Below, one piece after another: positions 29,846-39,443 of a stretch of 64,000 nucleotides of DNA. Location of the stretch: NCBI RefSeq assembly GCF_001428865.1, contig NZ_LMIV01000002.1, forward strand, positions 566,903 through 630,902. The letters run 5' to 3'. Both the position numbers and the translations under genes were made by a program. The notes below the pieces were generated by a model. The model saw only the letters and a program-made list of their open reading frames with translations, had not been told where the DNA came from and ran no database searches. Position 1 is the first letter of the stretch. Each line of letters opens with the position of its first letter. Origin of the DNA: Sphingomonas sp. Root241. Its GTDB lineage: Bacteria > Pseudomonadota > Alphaproteobacteria > Sphingomonadales > Sphingomonadaceae.

Positions 29846-31624
29846 ATGGCTGCACCTGTACTTGCATATGAGGGCCTCGGGCTGGTCCAGGGCTCCGGCT
29901 GGCTGTTCCGCGGGCTCGACCTCTATATCGGCGAGCGCGACCGCCTCGCGCTGATCGGCCGCAACGGCGCGGGCAAGTCGACCTTGCTCCGGCTGATCGC
30001 CGGCCGGATCGATTCCGACGAGGGTCGCCGCACGATCGTGCCGGGTACGCATGTCGTCCTGCTCGAACAGGATCCGCAGGTCACCGGCTTCGATACCCTG
30101 CTCGATTTCGTCCTCGCCGGAGACGATGCTCCCGAGCGCTACGAGGCGGAGGCGATTGCGGACCAGCTCGGCATCGATCTCGGCCGCGACGCCGCCACTG
30201 CCTCGGGCGGCGAGCGCCGCCGCGCCGCGATTGCACGGGCTTTGGCGCAGAACCCCGACGTGCTGCTGATGGACGAGCCGACCAACCATCTCGACATCGC
30301 GGCGATCGACTGGCTGGAGAACTGGCTGAGCCGCTACAACGGCGCCTTCATCGCGATCAGCCACGATCGCACCTTCCTCACGCGCCTGACCAAGCAGACT
30401 TTGTGGCTGGACCGCGGCACGATCCGCCGCGCCGAGATCGGTTTCGGCGGGTTCGAGGCGTGGACCGAACAGGTCTTTGCCGAGGAGGAGCGCAACGCGC
30501 AGAAGCTCGATGCGAAGCTCAAGATCGAGGAGCATTGGCTGCTGCGCGGCGTCACCGGGCGGCGGCGGCGCAACCAGGGCCGGCTGACCAAGCTCAAGGA
30601 GATGCGTGCCGAACGCGCCGCGATGATGGGGCCGCAGGGCGCGGCGAAGCTCCAGATCGGCAGCGACGACGCCCAGACCAAGGTGGTGATCGACGCCAAG
30701 CACATCACCAAGCGCTTCGGGGACCGCACGATCATCAAGGATCTCACCCTGCGCGTCACCAAGGGCGACCGGATCGGCGTGGTCGGCAGGAACGGCGCGG
30801 GCAAGACTACTTTGCTCAAGCTGCTCACCGGCGAACTCGCCCCCGACGAAGGCAGCGTTCGGCTCGCCAAGACGCTCGACGAAGTGATCATCGATCAGCA
30901 GCGCAGCCTGATGGATCCGGCCAAGACCGTCCGCGACGTGCTCGCCCAGGGTGGCGAATGGATCGAAGTGCTAGGCGTCAAGAAGCACATCCACGGCTAT
31001 CTCAAGGAATTCCTGTTCGAGCCCAACCTCGCCGATGCGAAGATCGGCACGCTGTCCGGGGGTGAGCGCTCGCGGTTGCTGCTCGCGCGCGAATTCGCGC
31101 GGCCGTCGAACCTGCTGGTGCTCGACGAACCGACCAACGATCTCGACCTCGAAACGCTCGACCTGCTTCAGGAGGTGATCGCCGATTACGAAGGCACCGT
31201 GCTGATCGTCAGCCACGATCGCGACTTCCTCGATCGCACGGTAACGGTGACCTTAGGGCTCGACGGCAGCGGCAAGGTCGATGTCGTCGCCGGCGGCTAT
31301 GCCGATTGGGAGGCGCGCCGGACGGTGCGGACCGAGCCGAAAAAGGCCGCAGCCAAGCCGGTTGTGGCGGAAGCGGCCAAGCCGAAGGCGACCAAGCTCA
31401 GCTACAAGGATCAGCGCGACTATGATCTGCTGCCCAGGCGGATCGAGGAGATCGAGGCGCAGATCGCGAAGGACGAGGCGGCGCTGGCCGATCCCGATCT
31501 CTACGCCCGCGATCCGGGCAAGTTCGCCAAGCTTAGCGACGGGATCACGAAGCTGCGCGAGGAGAAGGACGCGGCCGAGATGCGCTGGTTGGAACTCGCC
31601 GAGCAGGTCGAGGCTCTGGGGTAA
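29846..31624 (+). CDS. uup: ABC-F family ATPase (Uup-like)
   Basis: A 592-residue soluble ABC-F protein with two nucleotide-binding domains and no membrane part. NBD1: GRNGAGKST (~34-42), signature SGGERRR, Walker B LLMDEPTNHLD. NBD2: GRNGAGKTT, LSGGERSR, LVLDEPTNDLD. Between them is the P-site linker with the arginine/lysine-rich helix (GRRRRNQGRL). The C-terminal ~75 residues form a predicted coiled coil (LPRRIEEIEAQIAKDEAAL), the Uup DNA/ribosome-binding tail. ABC-F proteins act on ribosomes; Uup also affects transposon excision in Escherichia coli. ATG 29846 begins right before the first domain and is preferred over a longer reading. Confidence 0.93.
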   Translation: MAAPVLAYEGLGLVQGSGWLFRGLDLYIGERDRLALIGRNGAGKSTLLRLIAGRIDSDEGRRTIVPGTHVVLLEQDPQVTGFDTLLDFVLAGDDAPERYEAEAIADQLGIDLGRDAATASGGERRRAAIARALAQNPDVLLMDEPTNHLDIAAIDWLENWLSRYNGAFIAISHDRTFLTRLTKQTLWLDRGTIRRAEIGFGGFEAWTEQVFAEEERNAQKLDAKLKIEEHWLLRGVTGRRRRNQGRLTKLKEMRAERAAMMGPQGAAKLQIGSDDAQTKVVIDAKHITKRFGDRTIIKDLTLRVTKGDRIGVVGRNGAGKTTLLKLLTGELAPDEGSVRLAKTLDEVIIDQQRSLMDPAKTVRDVLAQGGEWIEVLGVKKHIHGYLKEFLFEPNLADAKIGTLSGGERSRLLLAREFARPSNLLVLDEPTNDLDLETLDLLQEVIADYEGTVLIVSHDRDFLDRTVTVTLGLDGSGKVDVVAGGYADWEARRTVRTEPKKAAAKPVVAEAAKPKATKLSYKDQRDYDLLPRRIEEIEAQIAKDEAALADPDLYARDPGKFAKLSDGITKLREEKDAAEMRWLELAEQVEALG

Positions 31625-31662
31625 ACTGAACTACTTCCTACCCGAGAGGGAGTGGAACGAGT

Positions 31663-32673
31663 CTAAGCCTCCAGATCCACGGTAACGACGGTCCCCTCGC
31701 CGCTGCTCTCGGTGCGGATCGCGCCCCGCGCCTGCCGGACGAACCCTTCGATCAGCCGTTGGCCGAGCCCGCCCGGACGGCCTTTCTGCCGCCCCACCGG
31801 CATCCCGTTGCCATTGTCGGCAACGATCAGCCTCCAGCCTCCCGGGCGCGCCGAGAAGCGTACCGAAATCGTGCCGCTCTCCCGCTCGCCGAACGCGTGC
31901 TTTGCGGCGTTGGTGACGAGCTCGTTGAGGATCAGCCCGATCGACACGGCCCGGTCGCGGGGCAATGCGGCGTGGTCGGCTTCGCACATGAGCGTGATCG
32001 CGCCGCGCAGGAACAGCGCTTCCTCCAGCGCGGTGCAGAGCTCGTGGATATAGGTCGCCATGTCGACCGTTCCCGGCGCAGAGGCACCGCGATAGAGATG
32101 CCGGTGCGCGCGGGCGATGCTTTCCACTCGTGCTAGCGCGCTTGCCAATGCTTCGGCCGTCTCGCCCTCGCCGGCGCGGCGGCGCTGCATGTCGAGCAGC
32201 GACGCGACGAGCGTGAAGTTGTTCTTCACCCGATGGTCGAATTCCTCGAGGAACAGGTCGCGCTCGGCAATCTGGCGGTCGCGCTCGGCGCTAGCGCGGC
32301 GCACTGCCCGGCGGAAGATTTCGGCGACGGCGAGCATGACCACATAAGCAATCACGATGACGAGCAGCCGCGATCCGTCCCCGGGACCCTTGGGGTAGAA
32401 GGAATTGACGGGCGGCAGCAGGAAATACCAGGTGTGGAGCAATGTCAGAAGGGCGGCGAGCGCGCCCGATTGCCACCGCGCGAAGAGCGCCGCGACCAAT
32501 ACCGCCGGATAGCCAAGCGCGAACGGACCCGCACCCGGCGCGAAGGTGTCGACAAGTGCGCGTGCGGCTATTCCGGCCGCGGCGCAGAGAAACGCGAACA
32601 GCAACTGCGTCACCCAGGCCGGCGCGTACGGCGCCAGCCTTTCGGGCAGGTCGAGCTCTCCTATTCGCCCCAT
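31663..32673 (-). CDS. membrane-bound HisKA_2/HWE-type sensor histidine kinase with DUF4118-like N-terminus
   Basis: A 336-residue kinase. About four membrane segments in residues ~20-120 (LLFAFLCAAAGIAARALV, YPAVLVAALFARW, ALAALLTLLHTWYFLLP, LLVIVIAYVVMLAVAEIF) match a KdpD-like DUF4118 domain. Then comes the HisKA_2 phospho-acceptor motif EEFDHRVKNNFTLVASLLDMQ (~144-164), AHRHLYRG, N-box LILNELVTNAAKHAFG and a short ATPase end. Such kinases usually feed the general stress or light response. No response regulator is adjacent, so it is an orphan kinase. Confidence 0.9.
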   Translation of the reverse strand: MGRIGELDLPERLAPYAPAWVTQLLFAFLCAAAGIAARALVDTFAPGAGPFALGYPAVLVAALFARWQSGALAALLTLLHTWYFLLPPVNSFYPKGPGDGSRLLVIVIAYVVMLAVAEIFRRAVRRASAERDRQIAERDLFLEEFDHRVKNNFTLVASLLDMQRRRAGEGETAEALASALARVESIARAHRHLYRGASAPGTVDMATYIHELCTALEEALFLRGAITLMCEADHAALPRDRAVSIGLILNELVTNAAKHAFGERESGTISVRFSARPGGWRLIVADNGNGMPVGRQKGRPGGLGQRLIEGFVRQARGAIRTESSGEGTVVTVDLEA

Positions 32674-32752
32674 ATGCGGAGCTGAAAAGGCGCGATCGTC
32701 TTCCTGCTGTCAAGCCGCGTCTTGGCTATAGTTGATATGGATCAACTGTATT

Positions 32753-33562
32753 TTACAAGGACTTGCCGGATCGCCCGGCAAGATCGACGACATATTGCCA
32801 GGCGACTCGCCCGGACCGGCTGCCGCGCCGCGTCGCCCAGTTGATCGCCTCCGCAGGATCGAAGCTCAGGCCATGCGCCTCGGCATAGCCGCGGACGATG
32901 TCGACATAGGTGTCCTGGTCGATCGCGTGGAAGCCGAGGCTCAGCCCGAAGCGGTCGGCGAGCGCGAGACTGTCGTCGACCGAATCGCGCGGATTGATCG
33001 CGCTGGCCTGCTCGGCGATGTCGCGCGGGATCAGATGGCGGCGGTTCGACGTGACGATCAGCCGGGTATTGGCTGGCCGCGCCTCGGCGCCGCCTTCGAG
33101 CAGCGAGCGCAGTGCGCGGGCATCGCCCGCTGCGTCGAAGCCGAGATCGTCGAGGAAGATGACGAAAGGCCGCGCGGAGGCGGCGAGCAACGCGAACAGC
33201 TCAGGGAGTGCGTCGAGATGCTGGGTGACGGCCTCGACCAGAGCGAGGTTGCCGCCTTTGGCCTGCACGGATGCGACTGCGCTCTTCACCAGTGCCGACT
33301 TGCCTGTCCCGCGCGCGCCCCAGAGCAGCACGTCCTGTGCGGCGTTCCCGCTGGCGAGCCTCTCGAGATTGGCGAGCAATGCATCGCGCTGCGGCTCCAT
33401 TCCGCGGAGCATTTCGAGCGGCAGCGGTGCGAATGCACGTGCCGCCGCCAGGCTGTGCCCGCGCCATACATAAGCGGGATGGGCGAACGGGTCGGCAGGC
33501 GGGGCAGGCGGCGGCGCAAGGCGTTCGAGCGCCTCGGCGATACGGATCATCGGGTCGGTCAT
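32753..33562 (-). CDS. AAA-type ATPase of the DUF815 family
   Basis: A 269-residue P-loop protein: PLEMLRGMEPQRDALLANLERLASG, Walker A LLWGARGTGKSALVK (~79-93), Walker B FVIFLDDLGFD (~132-142), sensor IVTSNRRHLIPRD, and EAINWATRRGSRSGRVAWQYV near the C-terminus. These are the usual DUF815 blocks. Function unknown. The promoter side faces a 388-base gap. Confidence 0.92.
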   Translation of the reverse strand: MTDPMIRIAEALERLAPPPAPPADPFAHPAYVWRGHSLAAARAFAPLPLEMLRGMEPQRDALLANLERLASGNAAQDVLLWGARGTGKSALVKSAVASVQAKGGNLALVEAVTQHLDALPELFALLAASARPFVIFLDDLGFDAAGDARALRSLLEGGAEARPANTRLIVTSNRRHLIPRDIAEQASAINPRDSVDDSLALADRFGLSLGFHAIDQDTYVDIVRGYAEAHGLSFDPAEAINWATRRGSRSGRVAWQYVVDLAGRSGKSL

Positions 33563-33578
33563 CGCAGGCGGCTATACC

Positions 33579-33604
33579 CCAAAATCCTCCCTCGCGAAGC
33601 GGAG
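33579..33604. repeat. truncated copy of the AATCCTCCCTCGCGAAGCGG repeat
   Basis: AAAATCCTCCCTCGCGAAGCGGAGGCC matches one arm start of the repeat at 27114-27250, then diverges and lacks the second arm. The rest of the 33563-33950 gap holds motif copy B (33700-33765), an inverted repeat CACTGG...CCAGTG (33837-33860) and tandem near-copies CCAGTGTGACC/CTGGTGTGACC at 33855-33876. No coding sequence of convincing quality was seen in the gap. Confidence 0.65.
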
Positions 33605-33699
33605 GCCCCGGATTTGTGCGCGATTGGAACCGACGGGGCACGGCCGGGCGATGGCCGTCTCCCTGTGGCAGAAGGGCGTCTGGCTGCGGCCTGACAAAC

Positions 33700-33765
33700 C
33701 GCTTGAAATGTAGGATTTCGCCTGCTGAGATCGATGCTCGGGCGCTTCGCCCTCGCTCTTTGACA
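33700..33765 (+). other. conserved intergenic motif, copy B (CGCTTGAAATGTAGGATTTC) with boxA-like CGCTCTTTGACA
   Basis: The 20-base block 33700-33719 differs from the copies at 21901 and 58879 at two to three positions. Thirty-four bases downstream, after a small GGGCGCTTCGCCC hairpin, is CGCTCTTTGACA (33754-33765), very close to the classical rRNA boxA (TGCTCTTTAACA). No rRNA genes are nearby. The element points towards the 3' end of mutS (stop at 33951), antisense to it. Confidence 0.55.
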
Positions 33766-33950
33766 ATGTCGATCCCGGCCGGAACGCCCATCGCGTCAGG
33801 CTGAACTTCGAGATTTTTTCCGCATGGCCACACCGCCACTGGAATTTGCGGTTACCAGTGTGACCCTGGTGTGACCTTTGGTTTCGCAAGATGCGCGCGC
33901 CGCCGCGACAGCCCTTGCCCGCGATGGGCTTCCCTGTCGAGGTGGGCCCC

Positions 33951-36563
33951 CTAGTTCGGCTCGCCCGCCAGCCCCTTCAGCCGGTACAAGGTCTCCAGTG
34001 CCTCGCGCGGGCTGAGCGCGTCGATGTCGATTGCCTCCAGCTCGCTCCGCAATGCGTCGACCTTCTCCTCCTCGGCCTCGGCCGCGGCGGCGAACAGGGG
34101 CAGATCGTCGAGCCCTGCAGCAATCCCCCCTGTCTTCGCGCGCCCGGCCTCGAGCTTGTCGAGCACGGCCTTGGCGCGCCGAATCGTCACTGGCGGCAAA
34201 CCCGCCAATCGCGCTACAGCGAGACCGTAGCTGCGGTCGGCGGGTCCTTCCGCCACTTCGTGGAGCAGGACGAGCTCGCCTTTCCATTCGCGCGCGCGGA
34301 CATTGTGCAGCGTCAGCGCCTCGCAGCGTTCCGCCAGCCGGGTCAGCTCGTGATAATGCGTCGCGAACAGGCACCTGCACCGGTTGTCCTCGTGGATCGC
34401 CTCGACCACTGCCCAGGCGATCGCCAGCCCGTCATAGGTCGAGGTGCCGCGCCCGACCTCGTCGAGGATGACGAAGCTGCGCGGCGTCGCCTGGGCGAGG
34501 ATCGCTGCGGTCTCGACCATCTCGACCATGAAGGTCGATCGCCCGCGCGCGAGATTGTCCGATGCGCCGACCCGGCTGAACAGCCGGTCGACCAGCCCGA
34601 GCGTCGCCGACGCCGCGGGAACATAGCTCCCGGCCTGGGCAAGCACCGCAATCAGCGCGTTCTGGCGCAGGAAGGTCGATTTGCCGCCCATGTTCGGCCC
34701 GGTGACCAGCCACAGCCGCGAATCCTCGGAAAGCTTGCAGTCGTTCGCGACGAAACGGCCGCCGGCGCGCGCCACCGCATCCTCGACCACGGGATGACGC
34801 CCGCCTTCGATCTCGAAACAAGCATGGTCGACCAGAGCCGGGCGCGCCCAGCCGCCTTCCGCCGCGCGTTCGGCAAGCGCGGCGGCGACATCGATCCGGG
34901 CGAGCGCGTCGGCGGTTGCGGCGATCGCCTCGCGGCGTTCGAGCGCACGGCCGGTCAGTTCCTCCAGATGCGCCGCCTCTGCGGCAAGCGCGTGTGCGCC
35001 CGCCTGGGTCACCTTGATCGCGACGTCGTGAAGGTCGGGCGCGTTGAATCGCACCACGCCGGCCAACGTCTGGCGATGCGTGAAGCCGCTCTCCGGCTTC
35101 ATCAGCGGGTCGGCGACGCGGGCGGGCACTTCGATATGATAGCCGAGCACGCCGTTGTGCCGGACCTTGAGCGCGGTGATTCCGGTGCGCCCGCGATATT
35201 CGGCCTCGAGCGCCGCGATCGCGCGCCGCCCGCCCGCGCCGGCATCGCGCAGATCGTCGAGTGCGGCGTCATACCCCTCGGCGATATATCCGCCGTTCGA
35301 AGCGTCGATCGGCGGTTCGGGAACCATCGCGCGGGCGAGCAAGTCGATCAGCGCGCCGTGCCCGCGCAACTGCGGCACCAGCTCGGACAGCAAGGGAGGC
35401 GGCGTGTCGATCGCATCGAGCCGCTCACCCAGCCGCCACGCACCATCGAGACCGTCACGAAGCTGGCCGAGGTCGCGCGGGCTGCCGCGACCTGCTGCGA
35501 GCCGCCCGAGCGCGCGGCCGATATCGGGCAATGCGCGCAGGCTTCCGCGCACCATGTCGCGCAGGCCGGGATCGTCGTGGAAGCGCTGCACCAGGTCGAG
35601 CCGCGCCTCGACCATGCCGCGATCCATCAGCGGTGCGGCCACGTCCTGCCCCAGCAGCCGCGCGCCCGCGCCGGTGACGGTGCGGTCGACTGCGTCGAGC
35701 AGGCTGCCTTTGCGCGCGCCCGACTGGCTGACGGTGAGCTCGAGGCTCTCCCGCGTGGCCGCATCGATCGCCATCGCCGCATCGGTGCGGCTGAGGCGGG
35801 GCGGCCGCAGGAACGGCAGCGATCCCTTGGCGGTATGTTCGAGATAGGCGACCAGCCCGCCCGCCGCGGCGAGCGCCGCGCGCGAGAAGGTGCCGAACCC
35901 GTCCAGTGTCGCGACGCCGAACAGCCGCTTGAGCCGGGCTTCGCCCCCGGCGCTGTCGAAATCGACCCTCGGCCGCGTCGCGGTCGCCAGATCGGCGAAG
36001 GCGGTGGCATCGCCGACGATCGTCTCGGCAGGGTTCAGCCGCGCGATCTCCGCCGCGACGCGATCACCGTCGGTCTCGATCACTTCGAATCGCCCGGTCG
36101 AGATATCGGCGCAGGCGATCGCCACGCCGCTCGCCGCCTCGCCGATCGCGACGCACCAATTGGCGCTGCGGCTGTCGAGCAACGCTTCCTCGGTCAGCGT
36201 TCCCGCGGTCACCACGCGGATGATCGCCCGGTTGACCAGTGCCTTGGAGCCCATGCGCTTGCGCGCCTGTTCCGGGGTCTCGGTCTGCTCGGCGATGGCG
36301 ACGCGGTGGCCCGCCTTGATCAGCCGGGCGAGATAGCCGTCCATCGCATGCGCCGGGACGCCGCACATCGGGATGCGCTCGCCGTCATGCTCGCCGCGCG
36401 CAGTGAGCGCGATGTCGAGGCAGGCGCTGGCGATCTTCGCATCGTCGAAGAACAATTCGAAGAAATCGCCCATGCGATAGAATAACAGGCAGTCCTCGGC
36501 CTCCGCCTTCAAGGCGAGATACTGCGCCATCATCGGAGTGGGGGCTGCGGAGGACATGCGCAT
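33951..36563 (-). CDS. mutS: DNA mismatch repair protein MutS
   Basis: An 870-residue MutS of normal length. The mismatch-binding Phe-X-Glu is in MGDFFELFFDDA (~31-42). The core clamp/lever domain occupies the middle. The ATPase domain shows Walker A TGPNMGGKSTFLRQ (~622-635), FSRVGASDNLARGRSTFMVEM, Walker B FVILDEVGRGTSTYDG (~700-715) and FATHYHELT. The C-terminal helix-turn-helix dimerisation segment is present. It recognises mismatches and recruits MutL. Start ATG 36563, with 36557 as an alternative. Divergent from maeB. Confidence 0.98.
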   Translation of the reverse strand: MRMSSAAPTPMMAQYLALKAEAEDCLLFYRMGDFFELFFDDAKIASACLDIALTARGEHDGERIPMCGVPAHAMDGYLARLIKAGHRVAIAEQTETPEQARKRMGSKALVNRAIIRVVTAGTLTEEALLDSRSANWCVAIGEAASGVAIACADISTGRFEVIETDGDRVAAEIARLNPAETIVGDATAFADLATATRPRVDFDSAGGEARLKRLFGVATLDGFGTFSRAALAAAGGLVAYLEHTAKGSLPFLRPPRLSRTDAAMAIDAATRESLELTVSQSGARKGSLLDAVDRTVTGAGARLLGQDVAAPLMDRGMVEARLDLVQRFHDDPGLRDMVRGSLRALPDIGRALGRLAAGRGSPRDLGQLRDGLDGAWRLGERLDAIDTPPPLLSELVPQLRGHGALIDLLARAMVPEPPIDASNGGYIAEGYDAALDDLRDAGAGGRRAIAALEAEYRGRTGITALKVRHNGVLGYHIEVPARVADPLMKPESGFTHRQTLAGVVRFNAPDLHDVAIKVTQAGAHALAAEAAHLEELTGRALERREAIAATADALARIDVAAALAERAAEGGWARPALVDHACFEIEGGRHPVVEDAVARAGGRFVANDCKLSEDSRLWLVTGPNMGGKSTFLRQNALIAVLAQAGSYVPAASATLGLVDRLFSRVGASDNLARGRSTFMVEMVETAAILAQATPRSFVILDEVGRGTSTYDGLAIAWAVVEAIHEDNRCRCLFATHYHELTRLAERCEALTLHNVRAREWKGELVLLHEVAEGPADRSYGLAVARLAGLPPVTIRRAKAVLDKLEAGRAKTGGIAAGLDDLPLFAAAAEAEEEKVDALRSELEAIDIDALSPREALETLYRLKGLAGEPN

Positions 36564-36741
36564 GTCGGGTTAGCCGAACCCGCCCACCGATCAACACCGT
36601 GAACCGGATTTCTTGGGGACGAATCGCGCACGCCGCCGGGCACGGTGGGTGGTAGCGCTATCATTTTCCATACGCATCGTGTTTCGGACGTGTTGCGGCC
36701 CCGGAACGTCGCTCCTAAAGGACCGATGTCAGGAGAGATGC

Positions 36742-39000
36742 ATGGCTGAGGAATCGAACGTCCAGTTTTCGGAGCGCGAGGCGCTGCTGTACCACTCCGA
36801 GGGACGGCCGGGTAAGATCGAGATCATCGCCTCGAAGCCGATGGCGACCCAGCGCGACCTCGCGCTCGCTTATTCGCCCGGCGTCGCGGTGCCCGTCCGC
36901 GCGATCGCCGAGGATCCTTCGCTAGCCTACGACTATACCGCCAAGGGCAATCTGGTCGCGGTGATCTCCAATGGCACCGCGATCCTCGGGCTTGGCAATC
37001 TCGGCGCGCTGGCCTCCAAGCCGGTGATGGAAGGCAAGGCGGTGCTGTTCAAGCGCTTCGCCGACGTCGATTCGATCGATCTCGAGCTCAAGACCGAGGA
37101 TGTCGATCGCTTCATCGACGCCGTCGAGCTGATGGAGCCAAGCTTCGGCGGGATCAATCTCGAGGACATCAAGTCCCCAGAATGCTTTGTGATCGAGCAG
37201 ACGCTCCGGGAACGCATGAACATCCCGGTGTTCCATGACGACCAGCACGGCACTGCGATCATCGCCGCAGCAGGGCTGATCAACGCGCTCCACCTCACCG
37301 GCCGCGACTTCAAGACTACCCGGGTGGTGATGCTCGGCGCCGGCGCCGCGGCGATCGCTTGCGCCGAGCTGATCAAGGCGATGGGGCTGCCGCACGACAA
37401 TCTGCTGATGCTCGACCTAAAAGGGGTGATCTATCAGGGGCGGCAGGAGAGCATGAACCAGTGGAAGTCGGCACATGCCGTCGCCACCGACAAGCGTACG
37501 CTCGCCGAAGCTCTCGACGGCGCCGATGTGTTCGTGGGGCTCGCCTCGGCCAATTCGCTGTCGCCCGAACTGCTCAAGACGATGGCGCCCAATCCCATCG
37601 TTTTCGCGATGGCAAATCCCGATCCCGAGATCAGCCCGCCGGTTGCGAAAGCGGCGCGGCCCGATGCGATCATCGCCACCGGCCGTTCGGACTATCCGAA
37701 CCAGGTGAACAACGTGCTCGGCTTCCCGTTCATCTTCCGCGGCGCGCTCGACGTGCGCGCGACGACGATCAACGACGCGATGAAGATCGCCGCCGCCCGT
37801 GCGCTCGCCGAGCTTGCCCGCCAGCAGGTGCCCGAGGAAGTCGCCGCCGCGTACGGCACGCAGCACACCTTCGGCCCTGAATATATCATCCCCGCACCGT
37901 TCGATCCGCGGCTGATGGAACTCATCCCCGCGGCGGTCGCGCAGGCGGCGATGGATTCGGGCGTGGCGACCAAGCCGATCGTCGACATGGCCGCCTATCG
38001 CCAGTCGCTCCGCGCGCGGCTCAATCCGACCACGTCGGTGCTCAGCCTCGCGTATGAGGGCGCGCGCGCCAATCCCAAGCGGGTGATCTTCGCCGAGGGC
38101 GAGGAGGAAGTGGTGCTGCGCGCGGCGATCGCTTTCAAGGAGGGTGGGTACGGCACGCCGGTGCTGGTCGGCCGCGAATCGGTCCATGAGCGACTGCAGA
38201 AACTCGGCGCCAATCCCGATGATTTCGAGCTGCACAACAGCGTCAATTCGCCGTTGGTGCCGCGGATGGTCGAGTTCCTCTACGGCCGCCTCCAGCGCCG
38301 CGGCTATCTGCGCCGCGATATCGAGCGCATCGTCAATCGCGATCGCAACATCTTCGGCGCGCTGTTGCTCCAATTGGGGGAGGCCGATGCGATGATCACC
38401 GGCGTCACGCGCACCTATGCCGAGACGATGCGCCAGGTGAAGCGCGTCATCGACTATGAGAAGGGCCGCACCGCGTTCGGCATCCACGTCCTGGTCGGTC
38501 AGTCGCACACCGTGTTCATCGCCGACACCACGGTCAACGAGCGCCCGAACGCCGAAGAACTCGCCGCCATCGCCGAGGGCACCGCACAGGTAGCACGGCG
38601 CATGGGGCACGAACCACGTGTCGCGTTCCTCAGCTATTCCAACTTCGGCAATCCCGAGGGGCGCTGGCTCGACAATGTCCGCGGCGCGATCAAGCTGCTC
38701 GACGAGCGCTCGGTCGAGTTCGAATATGAGGGCGAGATGTCGCCGGATGTCGCGCTCAACCCGCGCCAGATGGCGAAATACCCGTTCGCTCGGCTTTCGG
38801 GCCCGGCCAATGTGCTGATCATGCCGGGGCTGCAATCGGCCAATATCTCGGCCAAGCTGCTCCGCGAACTGGGTGGCGACTCGACGATCGGGCCGATGCT
38901 GATCGGAATGGAGAAACCCGTCCAGATCGCGCCGATGACCGCCACCGCGAGTGAATTGGTGACGCTGGCGGTGCTCGCCGCGGGGGGAATCGCGCGCTGA
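36742..39000 (+). CDS. maeB: NADP-dependent malic enzyme with phosphotransacetylase-like C-terminal domain
   Basis: A 752-residue MaeB. Malic enzyme part (~1-430): LALAYSPGVAVPVRAI, YDYTAKGNLVAVISNGTAILGLGNLGALASKPVMEGK (in pieces), GINLEDIKSPECF, DDQHGTAII, and the NADP-binding VMLGAGAAAIACAEL. The C-terminal ~320 residues resemble phosphate acetyltransferase (ALLLQLGEADAMITG), which regulates the enzyme by acetyl-CoA and lacks transacetylase activity in studied homologues. It converts malate to pyruvate with NADPH production. The start at 36742 has AGGAGAG upstream. Confidence 0.97.
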   Translation: MAEESNVQFSEREALLYHSEGRPGKIEIIASKPMATQRDLALAYSPGVAVPVRAIAEDPSLAYDYTAKGNLVAVISNGTAILGLGNLGALASKPVMEGKAVLFKRFADVDSIDLELKTEDVDRFIDAVELMEPSFGGINLEDIKSPECFVIEQTLRERMNIPVFHDDQHGTAIIAAAGLINALHLTGRDFKTTRVVMLGAGAAAIACAELIKAMGLPHDNLLMLDLKGVIYQGRQESMNQWKSAHAVATDKRTLAEALDGADVFVGLASANSLSPELLKTMAPNPIVFAMANPDPEISPPVAKAARPDAIIATGRSDYPNQVNNVLGFPFIFRGALDVRATTINDAMKIAAARALAELARQQVPEEVAAAYGTQHTFGPEYIIPAPFDPRLMELIPAAVAQAAMDSGVATKPIVDMAAYRQSLRARLNPTTSVLSLAYEGARANPKRVIFAEGEEEVVLRAAIAFKEGGYGTPVLVGRESVHERLQKLGANPDDFELHNSVNSPLVPRMVEFLYGRLQRRGYLRRDIERIVNRDRNIFGALLLQLGEADAMITGVTRTYAETMRQVKRVIDYEKGRTAFGIHVLVGQSHTVFIADTTVNERPNAEELAAIAEGTAQVARRMGHEPRVAFLSYSNFGNPEGRWLDNVRGAIKLLDERSVEFEYEGEMSPDVALNPRQMAKYPFARLSGPANVLIMPGLQSANISAKLLRELGGDSTIGPMLIGMEKPVQIAPMTATASELVTLAVLAAGGIAR

Positions 39001-39018
39001 TACTCACGCCCTTGCTGC

Positions 39019-39044
39019 TACATTTGTAACATGCTACAAACGTA
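39019..39044. promoter_or_regulatory. BlaI/MecI-type operator pair
   Basis: Two palindromic sites TACATTTGTA (39019-39028) and TACAAACGTA (39035-39044) share the TAC-N4-GTA core with centres 16 bases apart. They lie 25 bases ahead of the BlaI-family gene. BlaI/MecI repressors bind TACA/TGTA dyads, so autoregulation of the blaI-blaR operon is likely. Confidence 0.75.
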
Positions 39045-39068
39045 GCAGGATGGAGTAGCGAGGGCGTG

Positions 39069-39443
39069 ATGATCGAGTCGCTGCCGCGCCGCGAGCGCGA
39101 AGTTTTCGAAATCCTGTGCAGCCTCGGTGAAGGCACCGCGGCGACTGTGCGCACTGCGCTCGCCGATCCGCCGAGCGACTCCGCGGTACGTACCTTGCTG
39201 GGGCGGCTCGTCGCCAAGGGGCTGGTCGTGCACCGCACGGTCAACCAGGCCTATGTCTATGCGCCGGTCGAGCAGACCGAAACGGTCGCCGAGACCGCGC
39301 TGCAGCGATTGGTCCAGACTTTCTTCCAGGGATCCGCTGCGCAGGCCGCCACGGCTTTGCTCGGCATGGAGCCCCGCCTCGATTCCGCGGAAATCGATAT
39401 GCTCCAGCGCGCGATCGACAAGGCGCGCAAGGAGGCCGAGTGA
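39069..39443 (+). CDS. blaI: BlaI/MecI/CopY-family transcriptional repressor
   Basis: A 124-residue winged-helix repressor: LPRREREVFEILCSLGEGTAATVRTALADPPSDSAVRTLLGRLVAKGLVVH (seen in parts) is the DNA-binding domain, with the recognition helix near SAVRTLLGRL. The C-terminal dimerisation half includes VQTFFQGSAAQAATALLG, which corresponds to the FfGGs... motif around the protease cleavage site of BlaI proteins. ATG at 39069 is used; GTG at 39066 is possible. It is overlapped by the M56 peptidase gene, forming a blaI-blaR1-like pair. Confidence 0.92.
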   Translation: MIESLPRREREVFEILCSLGEGTAATVRTALADPPSDSAVRTLLGRLVAKGLVVHRTVNQAYVYAPVEQTETVAETALQRLVQTFFQGSAAQAATALLGMEPRLDSAEIDMLQRAIDKARKEAE

